Origin: Bartonella tribocorum CIP 105476
Lineage (GTDB): Bacteria; Pseudomonadota; Alphaproteobacteria; Rhizobiales; Rhizobiaceae
Assembly: GCF_000196435.1 (NCBI RefSeq)
Contig: NC_010161.1
Span: forward strand, 2,127,001-2,191,000
Direction: 5' to 3'
Length of the DNA: 64,000 nt
Shown: piece after piece, positions 27,813 through 38,064 of the stretch
Layout of the letters: every line of letters begins with the position of its first letter
Position numbering within the stretch: position 1 is the stretch's first letter
Notes under the pieces: model-generated
The model's database searches: none
Told to the model about the DNA's origin: nothing
The model's input: the letters and a program-made list of their open reading frames with translations, nothing else
Program-made: the position numbers and the translations under genes

Positions 27813-27835
27813 AAATTACCCTTTAAGGTATAAAG

Positions 27836-28460
<625 letters not shown>

Positions 28461-28639
28461 TATCAGTCGCGAGCGCCTCTTATGCGTATTCCGGGAGTCA
28501 AAAACACTGAGTTCAGTCAGCTTTTTGCTTTTAGTGCTAGAGCGCACCTGGACATGGCAAAATCTCCCGGAATTTCGCGATATTTATAAAGCAGACCAAT
28601 GTCTCTGCTTGGCTTTTCAAGGCTTTAAGATCCCCCATG
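28461..28639 (-). ncRNA. divergent Brt-like RNA, type 2, copy 3
   Basis: Nearly identical to the copies at 24696 and 25671. Retains a GCGAGCGCCTC remnant of the terminal hairpin. Downstream on the minus strand is the murA fragment rather than an HTH gene. Confidence 0.6.
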
Positions 28640-28673
28640 AAACCGCACTGGACAACCAGAACCACGCGCTTAT

Positions 28674-29099
28674 TCATAAGACAATTTCAGGAGAGCAGCA
28701 ATAAAATTTAAAGCCGTGTTTTATCTCATAAGCAATCAAACACAAGATTGCTTTTTGTTGTTTAGGTTTAAGCTCTCTAAAACTTTTCAAAAGGGTATGC
28801 TCTTCTTGGTTTGAGGTCATTTCTTCATAAGGAAGCAAGACATGTTCTTTTGTTGAAATATCGGCATAAAAGAAAATAGAGATATCCAATATATCAGCAA
28901 TTTCTTGTAAGCGCCCTGCCCCCACACGATTCAATCCTTTTTCATATTTTTGAATTTGTTGGAAGGTCACGCCTAAGCGGTCCCCTAATTGTTTTTGAGA
29001 AATTTTCAACATTTTTCTTCTAAAGCGAATTTTTCGACCTCACGAAATGTCGTTAGAATGTGGATTTTTACTTGGAAAATATGGATTTTTGGTTTGCAT
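28674..29099 (-). pseudogene. HTH regulator with early nonsense codon
   Basis: Full-length HTH gene except for TGA at codon 20 (29040-29042), where intact copies read TCA ATA. Translation could restart at Met 29012 (112 residues), but this would drop the first helix of the HTH. One residue is also missing from IFFFYADIS. Confidence 0.8.
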
Positions 29100-29117
29100 T
29101 TCATGCCCCCGCCAAGT

Positions 29118-29310
29118 GCGAGCGCCCTCGCGTTGGTATTCCGGGAGTCTGAAAGTACTGAGTTTGGATCAGCTTTTTTTGCTTTTAGTGTGCAAGCACA
29201 CCTGGACATAGCAAAAACTCCCGGAATTCCGGGATACCCACAAAAGTAGGTTAAATTCACGTACCAAACCTTAGGGCTTTCAGACCCTACTGATCGCTGC
29301 GTAGACGACC
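29118..29310 (-). ncRNA. Brt-type structured RNA, minus-strand copy 5
   Basis: Outer helix GTCTGAAAG/CTTTCAGAC and GGTTTGG/CCAAACT (one wobble pair). Apical GTGTG-CTTG-CACAC. Precedes the nonsense-mutated HTH gene. Confidence 0.83.
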
Positions 29311-29514
29311 AAAGTTACTCTTTAAGGTATAAAGTAATTTCGAAAGATTTACAATAAAATTTAAAGCCGTGTTTTATCTCATGAGCAATCACGCTCCTCA
29401 AAGAGGGAATTTTAAAAATCATGCCTCCCCCAAAATAATTTCCCCCAAGAAATCTCTCTTAGCCTCTTCAATACTCTCTCAGCCTCTTCAATGTCAGCAT
29501 AGCTTTGACAAGAT

Positions 29515-30810
29515 TTACGCGGTTAACCGTTGAATTTTTGCCCCACATCGCGCTAGTTTTTCTTCTAACCGCTCAAATCCACGATCAAGATGATAAACAC
29601 GATTAACGATTGTTTCTCCCTTTGCTGCCAATGCCGCAATCACCAGAGAAACAGAAGCGCGCAAATCCGTCGCCATCACGGGGGCGCCTTGCAACTTCTC
29701 TTTTCCATAAACCGTCGCCGTTTGTCCATCGAGTTTTATCTCTGCCCCTAAACGATTGAGTTCTTGAACATGCATAAAACGATTTTCAAAAATCGTCTCT
29801 GTAATATGCGCAACTCCTTCAGCCCGTGTCATAAGCGCCATAAACTGCGCTTGGAGATCCGTTGGAAAAGCAGGATAAGGACCTGTTTTAATATCAACCG
29901 GCATAATTGTTGTGTTCCTTGGATTTCGTTTAACGTGAATACCATGAGGTTCTATTTGAATCTCGAGTCCTGTTTTTTGCAGAACTTTGAGTACTGTTGT
30001 GAGATGATTAGGATTGGCATTTTTAAGAAAGACATCACCCCCCGCCATCGCCACCGCCATAGCATATGTCCCCGCTTCAATTCGATCGGCAATGACGCGT
30101 ATTCTTGTTCCTTGAAGTTTTTTTACCCCTTCAATGGTCAGCGTTGTTGTTCCTTCACCAGTTATTTGAGCCCCCATGGCATTCAAGGTTCGAATAAGAT
30201 TTGTGACTTCTGGTTCACAAGCCGCATTCTCAAGAACGGTTGTTCCCTTTGCCATTGTCGCTGCCATCAGCAGCACATGGGTTCCCCCGACCGTGACTTT
30301 GGGAAAATGGTAGTGAGCCCCTTTTAATCCCTTTGGGGCTTTTGCATGAACATATCCATTTTCAATCGCAATATGAGCACCGAAAGCTTTTAGTCCTTCG
30401 AGGATAAAATCGACAGGTCTTGTCCCGATAGCACATCCTCCAGGAAGCGAAACATAAGCCTCGAAGCATCGAGCAAGCAGCGGTCCGATAACCCAAAAGC
30501 TTGCCCGCATTTTTTTCACTAATTCATAGGGAGCCCGTGTTGTCGCTATTTTTTGCGCAGTAAAATGAATGGTTCTTGAATTGACACCATCATCATCAAA
30601 CTCTTGTCCATCAACGGCATAGCCAACACCATGATTATTAAGAATGCGAATAAGCAATTCAACATCAGCAAGATGAGGAATATTTTCTAAAGTGAGGGTT
30701 TCTTCTGTCAACAGCGCCGCAATCATCAAAGGCAATGCAGCATTTTTTGCTCCTGAGATAGGAATTGTTCCCTTAAGTTTTTCCCCACCAACAATTTGAA
30801 TAGAATCCAT
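29515..30810 (-). CDS. murA: UDP-N-acetylglucosamine 1-carboxyvinyltransferase
   Basis: 431 residues, the usual MurA length. It transfers enolpyruvate from PEP to UDP-GlcNAc, the first committed step of peptidoglycan synthesis, in the cytoplasm. K22 in SGAKNAAL and the catalytic cysteine C126 in GGCAIGTRPVD are present. The cysteine means the enzyme should be fosfomycin-sensitive unless other factors apply. The stop is followed by the HTH tail of the Brt array, so murA is the gene next to which the array grew. A 3' fragment is duplicated at about 27890-28330. Confidence 0.96.
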   Translation of the reverse strand: MDSIQIVGGEKLKGTIPISGAKNAALPLMIAALLTEETLTLENIPHLADVELLIRILNNHGVGYAVDGQEFDDDGVNSRTIHFTAQKIATTRAPYELVKKMRASFWVIGPLLARCFEAYVSLPGGCAIGTRPVDFILEGLKAFGAHIAIENGYVHAKAPKGLKGAHYHFPKVTVGGTHVLLMAATMAKGTTVLENAACEPEVTNLIRTLNAMGAQITGEGTTTLTIEGVKKLQGTRIRVIADRIEAGTYAMAVAMAGGDVFLKNANPNHLTTVLKVLQKTGLEIQIEPHGIHVKRNPRNTTIMPVDIKTGPYPAFPTDLQAQFMALMTRAEGVAHITETIFENRFMHVQELNRLGAEIKLDGQTATVYGKEKLQGAPVMATDLRASVSLVIAALAAKGETIVNRVYHLDRGFERLEEKLARCGAKIQRLTA

Positions 30811-30977
30811 CGTGTTTTCCCTCTTTTCCTTTGCGCCTGCCCTTCCAAAGATTTTCCTCCTTTGAAAAAGTTATGCTTTTTATTGATCGTTTTTTTAAAA
30901 AACGCATTCTAATGATGAGAACAAATGATTGAGACGTTTGGTTGCAAAGAAATTCTCAAAAAACATTTTTTTGCATT

Positions 30978-31130
30978 TTAGAGCTCTGATTGCGCTCTTT
31001 TTCGACTTTGTTCTTTTCGACGTTTTAGATTTTGCCGCAATTGCTGCGCCAACCTTTCTTGACGTCGTTTTGCTTTTTCGTCTTGCTGTTTCATTTCATT
31101 GTGCTTTTGTTTTTGATGCATTTGTGTCAT
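30978..31130 (-). CDS. small basic protein upstream of murA
   Basis: A 50-residue, highly charged protein (MTQMHQKQKHNEMKQQDE..., ending RKRAQSEL) with a KAKRRQERLAQQLRQNLKRR helix. Small Lys/Arg/Gln-rich proteins with an ERLAxxLRxNLxRRKxQ pattern are common in Rhizobiales and I recall them near murA; function unknown. AAAAGG lies 8 bases before the ATG. The frame on the opposite strand (30929-31225) is its shadow. Confidence 0.65.
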   Translation of the reverse strand: MTQMHQKQKHNEMKQQDEKAKRRQERLAQQLRQNLKRRKEQSRKRAQSEL

Positions 31131-31310
31131 TGCGCAACCTTTTAAGCAGTGTCAAGCTTCTATCCAAGCAACTCATGACCTTTATTAATATTAAGAGTAT
31201 AAGAAATATTTATGTCATGACATAAGATACGTTTTCTTGCAAGAATATACAAATGTTCTCTTGCCTATTCTCTGACAATATGGCACAAGACAGCGCAACG
31301 ATTGAAAACG

Positions 31311-31385
<75 letters not shown>

Positions 31386-31399
31386 TTTTATTCGTCTTT

Positions 31400-32190
31400 T
31401 GCCTCTTTTTTCTTCCCTATAAGTCTTGCCTATAAGCCTCGATTTTCTCCCTCATAAGCCTCCATCAGCTTCATCCGCCCTCTATCCTTTAAACCATGCA
31501 TGCGCTTCAATGACCTCAAAATCAATGATCTCAATGACGCGCTTAATCTCCAAAACGCTACAGCTTTTGAAATTTCTGCGTCACGACGTGATACAAAGGA
31601 TTGTTCCCCCTCCCATTGCCTTCCCTCTCTTGCCTTCATGCCTCTTTTCCCTTCATATAAGATGCCCTTTCCCCCCTTATCCCCCTTTTGTGTCAAGCCT
31701 CACTGTTGCGACACCCCTTAAACCCTTATCTCTCCTTGGCTTTTGTACAAACACCTTGTATAGATATTTTTATTTCTTGAGAATGTTTCCCCCCACAAGC
31801 TCACCCCCGCTTGTAATATGCAGACAAATGATTTTGCTTGATTCAATACAAGAGCGTTTGAATAAGAAAACTTGAAATAAGAACATCTTCACACTATTTC
31901 GGGCTCTCATTGAATTTCAATTTCGATAATGAATTATGATAAACCCATTGCTTGAACATATCCTATTAATCCTCTTAAGCCCGCCGCACGCAAATCATCT
32001 TATCTTTCCAGCCTCTCTGTCCACCCCAAGCGACATGTAGCACAAGCATTCTCTGAAAAAAAATGAGAATAAGCTTCACCGATCCTATTCATCACTGATA
32101 ACAGATATAACAGAGCCATTTCGCCCCCCTCCTCTCAACTTAATTTCCCCCTTGTGCTCCCTATCCCTTACCAGGAGAATAACAAGCAAC
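31400..32190. other. intergenic, no gene seen
   Basis: Frames at 31426-31875 have no family features, unusual composition and no clear ribosome binding site. A tRNA-adjacent position makes this a possible integration site, but I found no direct repeat of the tRNA 3' end in the window. Confidence 0.45.
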
Positions 32191-32930
32191 GATGCCCCCC
32201 ACAACAAACTTTCAGTAAGCCACCCAACACCCCATGAACCCAACACCCCATGCGCCAGAAAATGACAGCCCAGCTTTTCAAAGAAGATCCCTCATTGCCA
32301 ATTTGATGTTCAACCTTCTCCACAAGCCCTCATCCGCCCCTTTTTCAACACGCATCCTTTTTATATGAATACTGTGATTAATACGGATAGCGTTATTCCT
32401 CTTGAAGAAGAACCCGAAGAGCAAAAAATTCCCTCCCTCTCTGTTCCATTGAAATCAATCAAACCCATGTCACTTACAGTTCACAAGCAAAAAGATCCCT
32501 ATGACATGGAACGGTACAAGAAAAGCATGCCTTTTATGAGGAGCTCCCCACAACAAACTTTCAGTAAGCCACCCACCCCCCCATGAACCCAACACCCCAT
32601 GAACCCAACACCCCATGAACCCAACACCCCATGCGCCAGAAAATGACAGCCCAGCTTTTCAAAGAAGAGCCCTCATTGCCAATTTGATGTTCAACCTTCT
32701 CCACAAGCCCTCATCCGCCCCTTTTTCAACACGCATTCTTTTTATATGAATACTGTGATTAATACGGATAGCGTTATTCCTCTTGAAGAAGAACCCGAAG
32801 AGCAAAAAATTCTCTCCCTCTCTGTTCCATTGAAATCAATCAAACTCATATCACTTACAGTTCACAAGCAAAAAGATCCCTATGACATGGAACGGTACAA
32901 GAAAAGCATGCCTCTTCATAAGCCCCCACA
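32190..32930 (+). repeat. ~370-bp tandem duplication with nested 16-bp repeats
   Basis: CCCCACAACAAACTTTCAGTAAGCC begins both copies (32198 and 32546) and each contains a small ORF. Within each, ATGAACCCAACACCCC is itself repeated: once or twice in the first copy and four times in the second. Confidence 0.88.
32365..32586 (+). CDS. short hypothetical protein, tandem copy 1
   Basis: A 73-codon frame starting MNTVINTDSVIPLEEEPEEQ, acidic then basic, with no recognised domain and no clear ribosome binding site. After PYDMERYKKSMPF the frame runs into the next repeat unit. Possibly a truncated 5' gene fragment. Its conservation between the two copies reflects recent duplication and is not evidence of function. 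Confidence 0.3.
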   Translation: MNTVINTDSVIPLEEEPEEQKIPSLSVPLKSIKPMSLTVHKQKDPYDMERYKKSMPFMRSSPQQTFSKPPTPP

Positions 32931-32934
32931 GTGA
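32746..32934 (+). CDS. short hypothetical protein, tandem copy 2
   Basis: 62 codons; identical to copy 1 apart from three substitutions until the unit ends, then stops after MPLHKPPQ. Same reservations as copy 1. Confidence 0.3.
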   Translation: MNTVINTDSVIPLEEEPEEQKILSLSVPLKSIKLISLTVHKQKDPYDMERYKKSMPLHKPPQ

Positions 32935-32999
32935 ACACACGCATGAATGATCTCAAGAGCCAAAGCCCATATCGCAATCCCCCCTATCGCAATATTGGG

Positions 33000-33290
33000 G
33001 ACGATCCCAAAATGGTGTCGACTTATTTTTTCACAAAGTAAAGATAGGGTGCGCAATGCTTATAATCTCTGGGGTTTATAATTGAGAGAGCATATAATTG
33101 ACAGAGCTTTATCGTTATACCCCTCACGATATTATTCGCAGGCGCCAGTATGAAATTCATGAACACCGGCATGAAATGGGTGTGAAATGAACTTAGAGCG
33201 CAATGTCTCTTTAAAACAAGCGTATGAATACGCAACAACAAGCATATTTCATTTGGAGTCTTTTGGATATTCCCTATCCCCGCCCGTAGC
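33000..33290 (+). pseudogene. phage integrase N-terminal remnant
   Basis: Shifting frames give a RHEMG block near 33170 and LERNVSLKQAYEYATTSIF at 33187-33250, matching the Arm-domain order seen at 6830-7130. No catalytic domain follows. The CTTTATCGTTATACC stretch at 33103 is shared with 7015. Confidence 0.55.
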
Positions 33291-33382
33291 GAGGACAAGC
33301 ACCCTAGGACAAGCATTTTGGTTACAGAGCCTCTCTTATATTTTATGCATATTTTCTGCTGTCATATTTCTTCCAATGAACA

Positions 33383-33405
33383 AAAACCCCGCGTATGCGG
33401 GGTTT
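33383..33405. terminator. strong GC hairpin
   Basis: AAACCCCGC-GTAT-GCGGGGTTT, a perfect 9-bp stem. It could end transcription in either direction, though no gene ends next to it; it may be left from the decayed integrase transcript. Confidence 0.6.
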
Positions 33406-33583
33406 CAGCCTGTACCACACCCTTATTTAGATACAATACAATCACTATCGCAGTTTTCATTAAACACGTTTTACAGATATTTTCAACATCAAAATAACAC
33501 ATATTGATCCATTCAACAGAAATCACTTATAAAAGCGCGTTAGAAACAAAAGGCAATAGATCCCCCTGCTTAAAAGATACCCC

Positions 33584-34082
33584 ATGTTTAAACAGTTTAT
33601 TTTATTTGCTATAGCAATAAGCGCAGTTTTGTTCACACATCATACAGCAAGTGGATGTACAAAAGATGACTTTTTCGTTGGGAGTACTTCTCCGATCCAT
33701 TGTATTTCCAAAGAATATATAAAACAAAAAATAGAAAAGAAGATATTGGAACAAGAACGCGAAAGAGAATGGTCAGAGCTTGAAAAATTTTCTGTTTCTG
33801 CTTGTCCAAGTGGAGAGTTTCCTGTTTACCATGGTTTTTCTATTATCGATTATTTCAGAGGAAGAACTAAAACAAAATCGTTTTCATAAAGATCAAATCA
33901 ATATAATGAAATTATCTTTGCAATGGTTTATCGTAGGCTTCATAATAACAACGCTCATGTCCGTTCCCATTCGTTTACTTTGGCGTTTTGAATTTAAAAT
34001 TCCTGCCTGTTTATTTACAATCATGACAACCTTGGCTATTATTTCTGTGCCTTTTATCTTTGATTTATCGTCTCTCTTTTAA
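33584..34082 (+). pseudogene. frameshifted small membrane protein, paralogue of 34305-34700
   Basis: The first frame (33584-33889) gives a signal-peptide-like start MFKQFILFAIAISAVLFTHH and a charged middle. The second frame (to 34082) gives the C-terminal part QWFIVGFIITTLMSVPIRLLW and a final hydrophobic segment. The intact neighbour has both parts in one frame (IIEWIIVILVIITVMSIPIS, LLWRFKFKVSA), so a frameshift near 33830-33870 broke this copy. Upstream sequences of the two genes are also alike. Confidence 0.6.
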
Positions 34083-34304
34083 TCTATTTTTGTAAAAAAC
34101 ACTTCTAAAAGCATGAAGAATATCCGATATTTTCAAGCGTTTTGCACTGTATCTTCCCTCGTTTAGATACGGTATGTATCACTATCACCATTTTCATTAA
34201 ACATGTTTTTTACACACACTTTCAACACAAAAAAAACATAGGATATCCGCTCAATAAAGGAGCGATTCTAAAAACGATTTAGAAATAACGGACAAAAATA
34301 CCTC

Positions 34305-34700
34305 ATGTTTAAAAGCTTTATTTTCTTAACTATCGTAATAAGCACTCTTTTATTTTCTTATCACGCAAAGAGCGAACAACGAAGAAATGATTACGTAAAA
34401 GAATATAATCAGTTGAAAAATAACTATCACATGTCAAAAGAGGCAGTATTTCCAAATTTTGGTCCTGATATAAGGCATCTTACATCGTATTCTCAATATG
34501 AGACAAATTATAATCAACTAGGAAAAGAAACTTTTTTTAAAAAAAGGATAATAGAGTGGATCATAGTAATACTTGTAATAATTACGGTAATGTCTATTCC
34601 AATCAGCTTATTATGGCGTTTCAAATTTAAAGTATCTGCATATTTGCTTGCAATTACAACCCTTTACATTTGCGCAGTGCTAATCCTCACTGAACTCTAA
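34305..34700 (+). CDS. small membrane protein of unknown function
   Basis: 131 residues: N-terminal hydrophobic signal or anchor (residues 2-22), a polar Tyr/Asn-rich middle (25-80), then two hydrophobic segments (about 84-105 and 112-129) around LLWRFKFK. The ATG at 34305 has no strong SD just upstream (ACAAAAATACCTC). No family recognised. Likely the surviving copy of a tandem duplication with 33584-34082. Confidence 0.55.
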   Translation: MFKSFIFLTIVISTLLFSYHAKSEQRRNDYVKEYNQLKNNYHMSKEAVFPNFGPDIRHLTSYSQYETNYNQLGKETFFKKRIIEWIIVILVIITVMSIPISLLWRFKFKVSAYLLAITTLYICAVLILTEL

Positions 34701-35540
34701 ACGATTATATCATTTTTAAAAAAATACTTCTAAAGGGCATGAAGAACGCTCAGCAATGAATTCACAAACTGTAATCATTCTTAATCTTCACGAACAAGGT
34801 TCTGTAAAGAGATAAAGAGATTATACTGCCATAGAGGCATTGGATTTTTTATCTCTTGCACGATTTGATAATGATAGAGTTCTTTTTCACCCTATTCTTC
34901 AAAACTATTTGGGTCTAAATTTTTTGAAAGATCATCATCAGTCGCTTTTGACAAACTCAAACTATTTATCCTTTGCTTATCATCAAAGATGCGCACCTTT
35001 CATTATCAAGAGCATGTGGCAAGGCTTTTGCACATAATCCACCTTTTACACATAGATCACTGTTTCTTATTTTTAAATATTGTTTGTGCACCCTCCTCTT
35101 GTTTTTAAATAAGCACGCCTTGCAAACACCACCGCCCTCCGTATCGACAAGTGAATTTTTTTGCCTCCTATAAGTTAAGCTCAAACACTTTCCACGTATC
35201 ACTGACCAATTTATCGACAGTTTAGATGCTTTTTGCCCATGAAATATATCCTTAAGATTTTTCTGATCTTTCTCTTAATTACAAAATAATACATTGATTT
35301 ATAGTCATAATATATCGTTATTTCTCTTGAATAAGCCTTCCGAATAGAGTAAGAATTTTCACACCCTCTGTTCTATTGAAATCCATCAAAACCATTCGTT
35401 TATACGACACAAAGCAGAGTGACCGTATCGACAAAAAACATTCAAAAAAGAAGAAAAAACAACTTCTTCTAAACCATGTGTAATCCCTCTACACACCTGT
35501 CATTTTCTTAAACACTGTTCCTTTCCTTCTCCCCGGTCAA
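34701..35540. other. intergenic with gene debris
   Basis: 34830-35030 can be read as AIEALDFLSLARFDNDR..., faintly like the start of DUF3572 proteins, but without a start signal or full length. 35280-35430 resembles the upstream flank of the integrase remnants (ACATTGATTTATA, ATCAAAACCATTCGTTTA). Confidence 0.35.
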
Positions 35541-35544
35541 ACCT

Positions 35545-37345
35545 CTTGCCCCCTTACCCCACAACAAGCCGCGACTATTCCTCATGCCTCGTTTTTTTTC
35601 TTCATGCTCCCTTTTCCTAACAAGTTTTCCTCTTCACCCCAAGTCCTCTACTTGCACCCTCCTTCAACATACGTTCGGGCTCTTTTCCCCACCTGTTCTT
35701 ACCTTTTTTAGAATATTTTACCCCTCATCAACGCTGCACAAAATCCCCTTCTTTCTTTCCCCTACGTCCTTAGCTTCCCCCCTCATTTTCGTTCTCCAAC
35801 ACGCTTTCACTTGTCGCTCCAAGCCCCACTCATGATATCATCCTCTGTACCCCCTCATTTCCTATCCCCAAAAATTAACCACCCCCCCACCACCAACTTT
35901 TCTCCCTCACGCGGCGCACTCATCCCCTCCTCCTTTTTCCTGACGAGCGCCCCCCTATCGGCTAAAAACGCCCTAGAAAACGGCTCTCCCACCAATATTT
36001 TCCCTCACTGAACGAAAGCACAATAACCCCTATTCCCTCCCCAGTGGAAAAAACACTTAACCGACAACTTGGTCATCATGAGTGCCTTTCATTGCCTCCG
36101 AACACACAATACAAAAGCCGCCAAAACCATATCGCAATATGCCTAAGCACCTCTCTCACTCTCCCCAACATCTTGCCCCAAAGCGCTTCCTGATCCCCTC
36201 CTTAGCAGCCTCTAAAACCGCCCACCATCTTCCCAAAATACTTTCACACACACTAAGCCCCCTGCTTGCGTCCTCCTCCAACACCCACCTGCTTTTCCAC
36301 CTACTTTTGCCTTGTGACAAAAGCTTGTCCCTCATCAACGCTGCACAAAATCCCCTTCTTTCTTTCCCCTACGTCCTTAGCTTCCCCCTTCAAACACCAC
36401 TACCATCTTCCCAAGCAATACTTATCACGCGAAGCTTTCCCCCCCTCTAACCCCTCCTACTTTTCCGCATTGCTCTTTGCGTGTGACGAAAGCTTGTCCC
36501 TCATCAACGCTGTACAAGATCCCCCTCTTGCCCGCCTCATTCTTGTTTTTCCCTCCCGCAGACGCTTTGTCTTCATTCCAAGCCCCACTCATGGTACCGT
36601 CCTCTTCATCCCCCTCATTTCCTATCCCCAAAAATTAACCACCCCCCCACCACCAACTTTTCTCCCTCACGCGGCGCACTCATCCCCTCCTCCTTTTTCC
36701 TGACGAGCGCCCCCCTATCGGCTAAAAACGCCCTAGAAAACGGCTCTCCCACCAATATTTTCCCTCACTGAACGAAAGCACAATAACCCCTATTCCCTCC
36801 CCAGTGGAAAAAACACTTAACCGACAACTTGGTCATCATGAGTGCCTTTCATTGCCTCCGAACACACAATACAAAAGCCGCCAAAACCATGTCCCAATAT
36901 GCCTAAGCACCTCTCTCACTCTCCCCAACATCTTGCCCCAAAGCGCTTCCTGATCCCCTCCTTAGCAGCCTCTAAAACCGCCCACCATCTTCCCAAAATA
37001 CTTTCACACACACTAAGCCCCCTGCTTGCGTCCTCCTCCAACACCCACCTGCTTTTCCACCTACTTTTGCCTTGTGACAAAAGCTTGTCCCTCATCAACG
37101 CTGCACAAAATCCCCTTCTTTCTTTCCCCTACGTCCTTAGCTTCCCCCTTCAAACACCACTACCATCTTCCCAAGCAATACTTATCACGCGAAGCTTTCC
37201 CCCCCTCTAACCCCTCCTACTTTTCCGCATTGCTCTTTGCGTGTGACAAAAGCTTGTTCCTCATCAACGCTGTACAAGATCCCCCTCTTGCCCGCCTCAT
37301 TCTTGTTTTTCCCTCCCGCAGACGCTTTGTCTTCATTCCAAGCCC
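35545..37345. repeat. ~760-bp segmental tandem repeats, left block
   Basis: The stretch at 36022 (CCTATTCCCTCCCCAGTGG...) recurs at 36782, a 760-base offset with very few differences; 35550-36020 is a partial earlier unit. Blocks such as CTTGTGACAAAAGCTTGTCC and TTTCCTGACGAGCGCCCCCC recur many times. C-rich and G-poor on plus. Frames are open by composition on both strands and are not called as genes. Confidence 0.9.
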
Positions 37346-38008
37346 CCTTTCTTCCCCCTCCTTCAAAGCACGCTCTGTTCTTATTCTAAAGCCTGTCTCG
37401 AAACACTGAATGTGCTGGACCATCTTCTCTAAAGCCTCATTAAAACGATCAATTTCATTTTCCAGCTTGTCGATATAGGCTTCATCACGATAAGCCCGTT
37501 TAATCAAAGGAGGCATATCCGGCCAATAGAGCATTAAATCCACCCATTCGCGTTGAGAAATCCATAACCCTCCTTGACATTGTGCTTTATGTTCTTCTGG
37601 AAAGTTCTTTTGCGCAAAATGAGGAATCAAAATTTCAGGTTTTTTTGTTTTAATTTCCAACAAGCCATTTTTTCCCACAAAAGCATCAGGAGAAAATCCT
37701 TTTCTGCGATCATCTGCTAAAACAAAGCCAATACATTCCGGCTCTGTCTGTGTTAGTTTTCCATAAAGCTGTCGTGCGCTTGGTTCTAATTCTGTCCCAC
37801 GTCGCTGAGAAAGCGTTGTTCCTTCTTCAACGTTTTTTCCGGTAATTCTTTCTCCTGCCAATTTCATCATCACCGCATGATATCGTGACGTTTTTTGTCC
37901 CTGTTTTTTTCGTGCCATGACCATCTCAAACAAAGAAGCCGTAATCAAACCATTGCGCGCTTTCTGCCATTCCTCTGTTCCCTGAATACAATCGATAATG
38001 ATTGGCAT
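37217..38008 (-). CDS. YqaJ-type phage exonuclease/recombinase
   Basis: About 263 residues from ATG 38008, which follows AAAGGAGG; an upstream in-frame start at 38062 is less likely. YqaJ/lambda-Exo family: a 5'-3' double-strand exonuclease for phage recombination, usually paired with an annealing protein. Visible family features are GTEEWQKARNGLITAS (residues 10-25), RRGTELEPSARQLY, the SPDAFVG...LLEIKTKK nuclease core (D and E-x-K metal ligands) and HKAQCQGGLWIS. After about residue 205 the sequence runs into the flanking repeat unit (EGEERGLGMKTKRLREGKTR...), so the C terminus was replaced or extended by repeat DNA. Confidence 0.85.
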   Translation of the reverse strand: MPIIIDCIQGTEEWQKARNGLITASLFEMVMARKKQGQKTSRYHAVMMKLAGERITGKNVEEGTTLSQRRGTELEPSARQLYGKLTQTEPECIGFVLADDRRKGFSPDAFVGKNGLLEIKTKKPEILIPHFAQKNFPEEHKAQCQGGLWISQREWVDLMLYWPDMPPLIKRAYRDEAYIDKLENEIDRFNEALEKMVQHIQCFETGFRIRTERALKEGEERGLGMKTKRLREGKTRMRRARGGSCTALMRNKLLSHAKSNAEK

Positions 38009-38064
38009 GTTTTCCTCCTTTCTCTGTTGCTGCTTTACAGCATATGCTCTTTGAAACATCACAG

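Noticed and set aside
29764..30327. 187-codon plus-strand ORF inside murA
   Set aside because: Antisense shadow of murA.
30929..31225. 98-codon plus-strand ORF
   Set aside because: Antisense shadow of the small basic protein gene at 30978-31130, which has the better ribosome binding site and composition.
36082..36703. Plus-strand ORFs in the 760-bp repeats
   Set aside because: Composition-driven (C-rich, no G), no ribosome binding sites, and copied with the repeat units.
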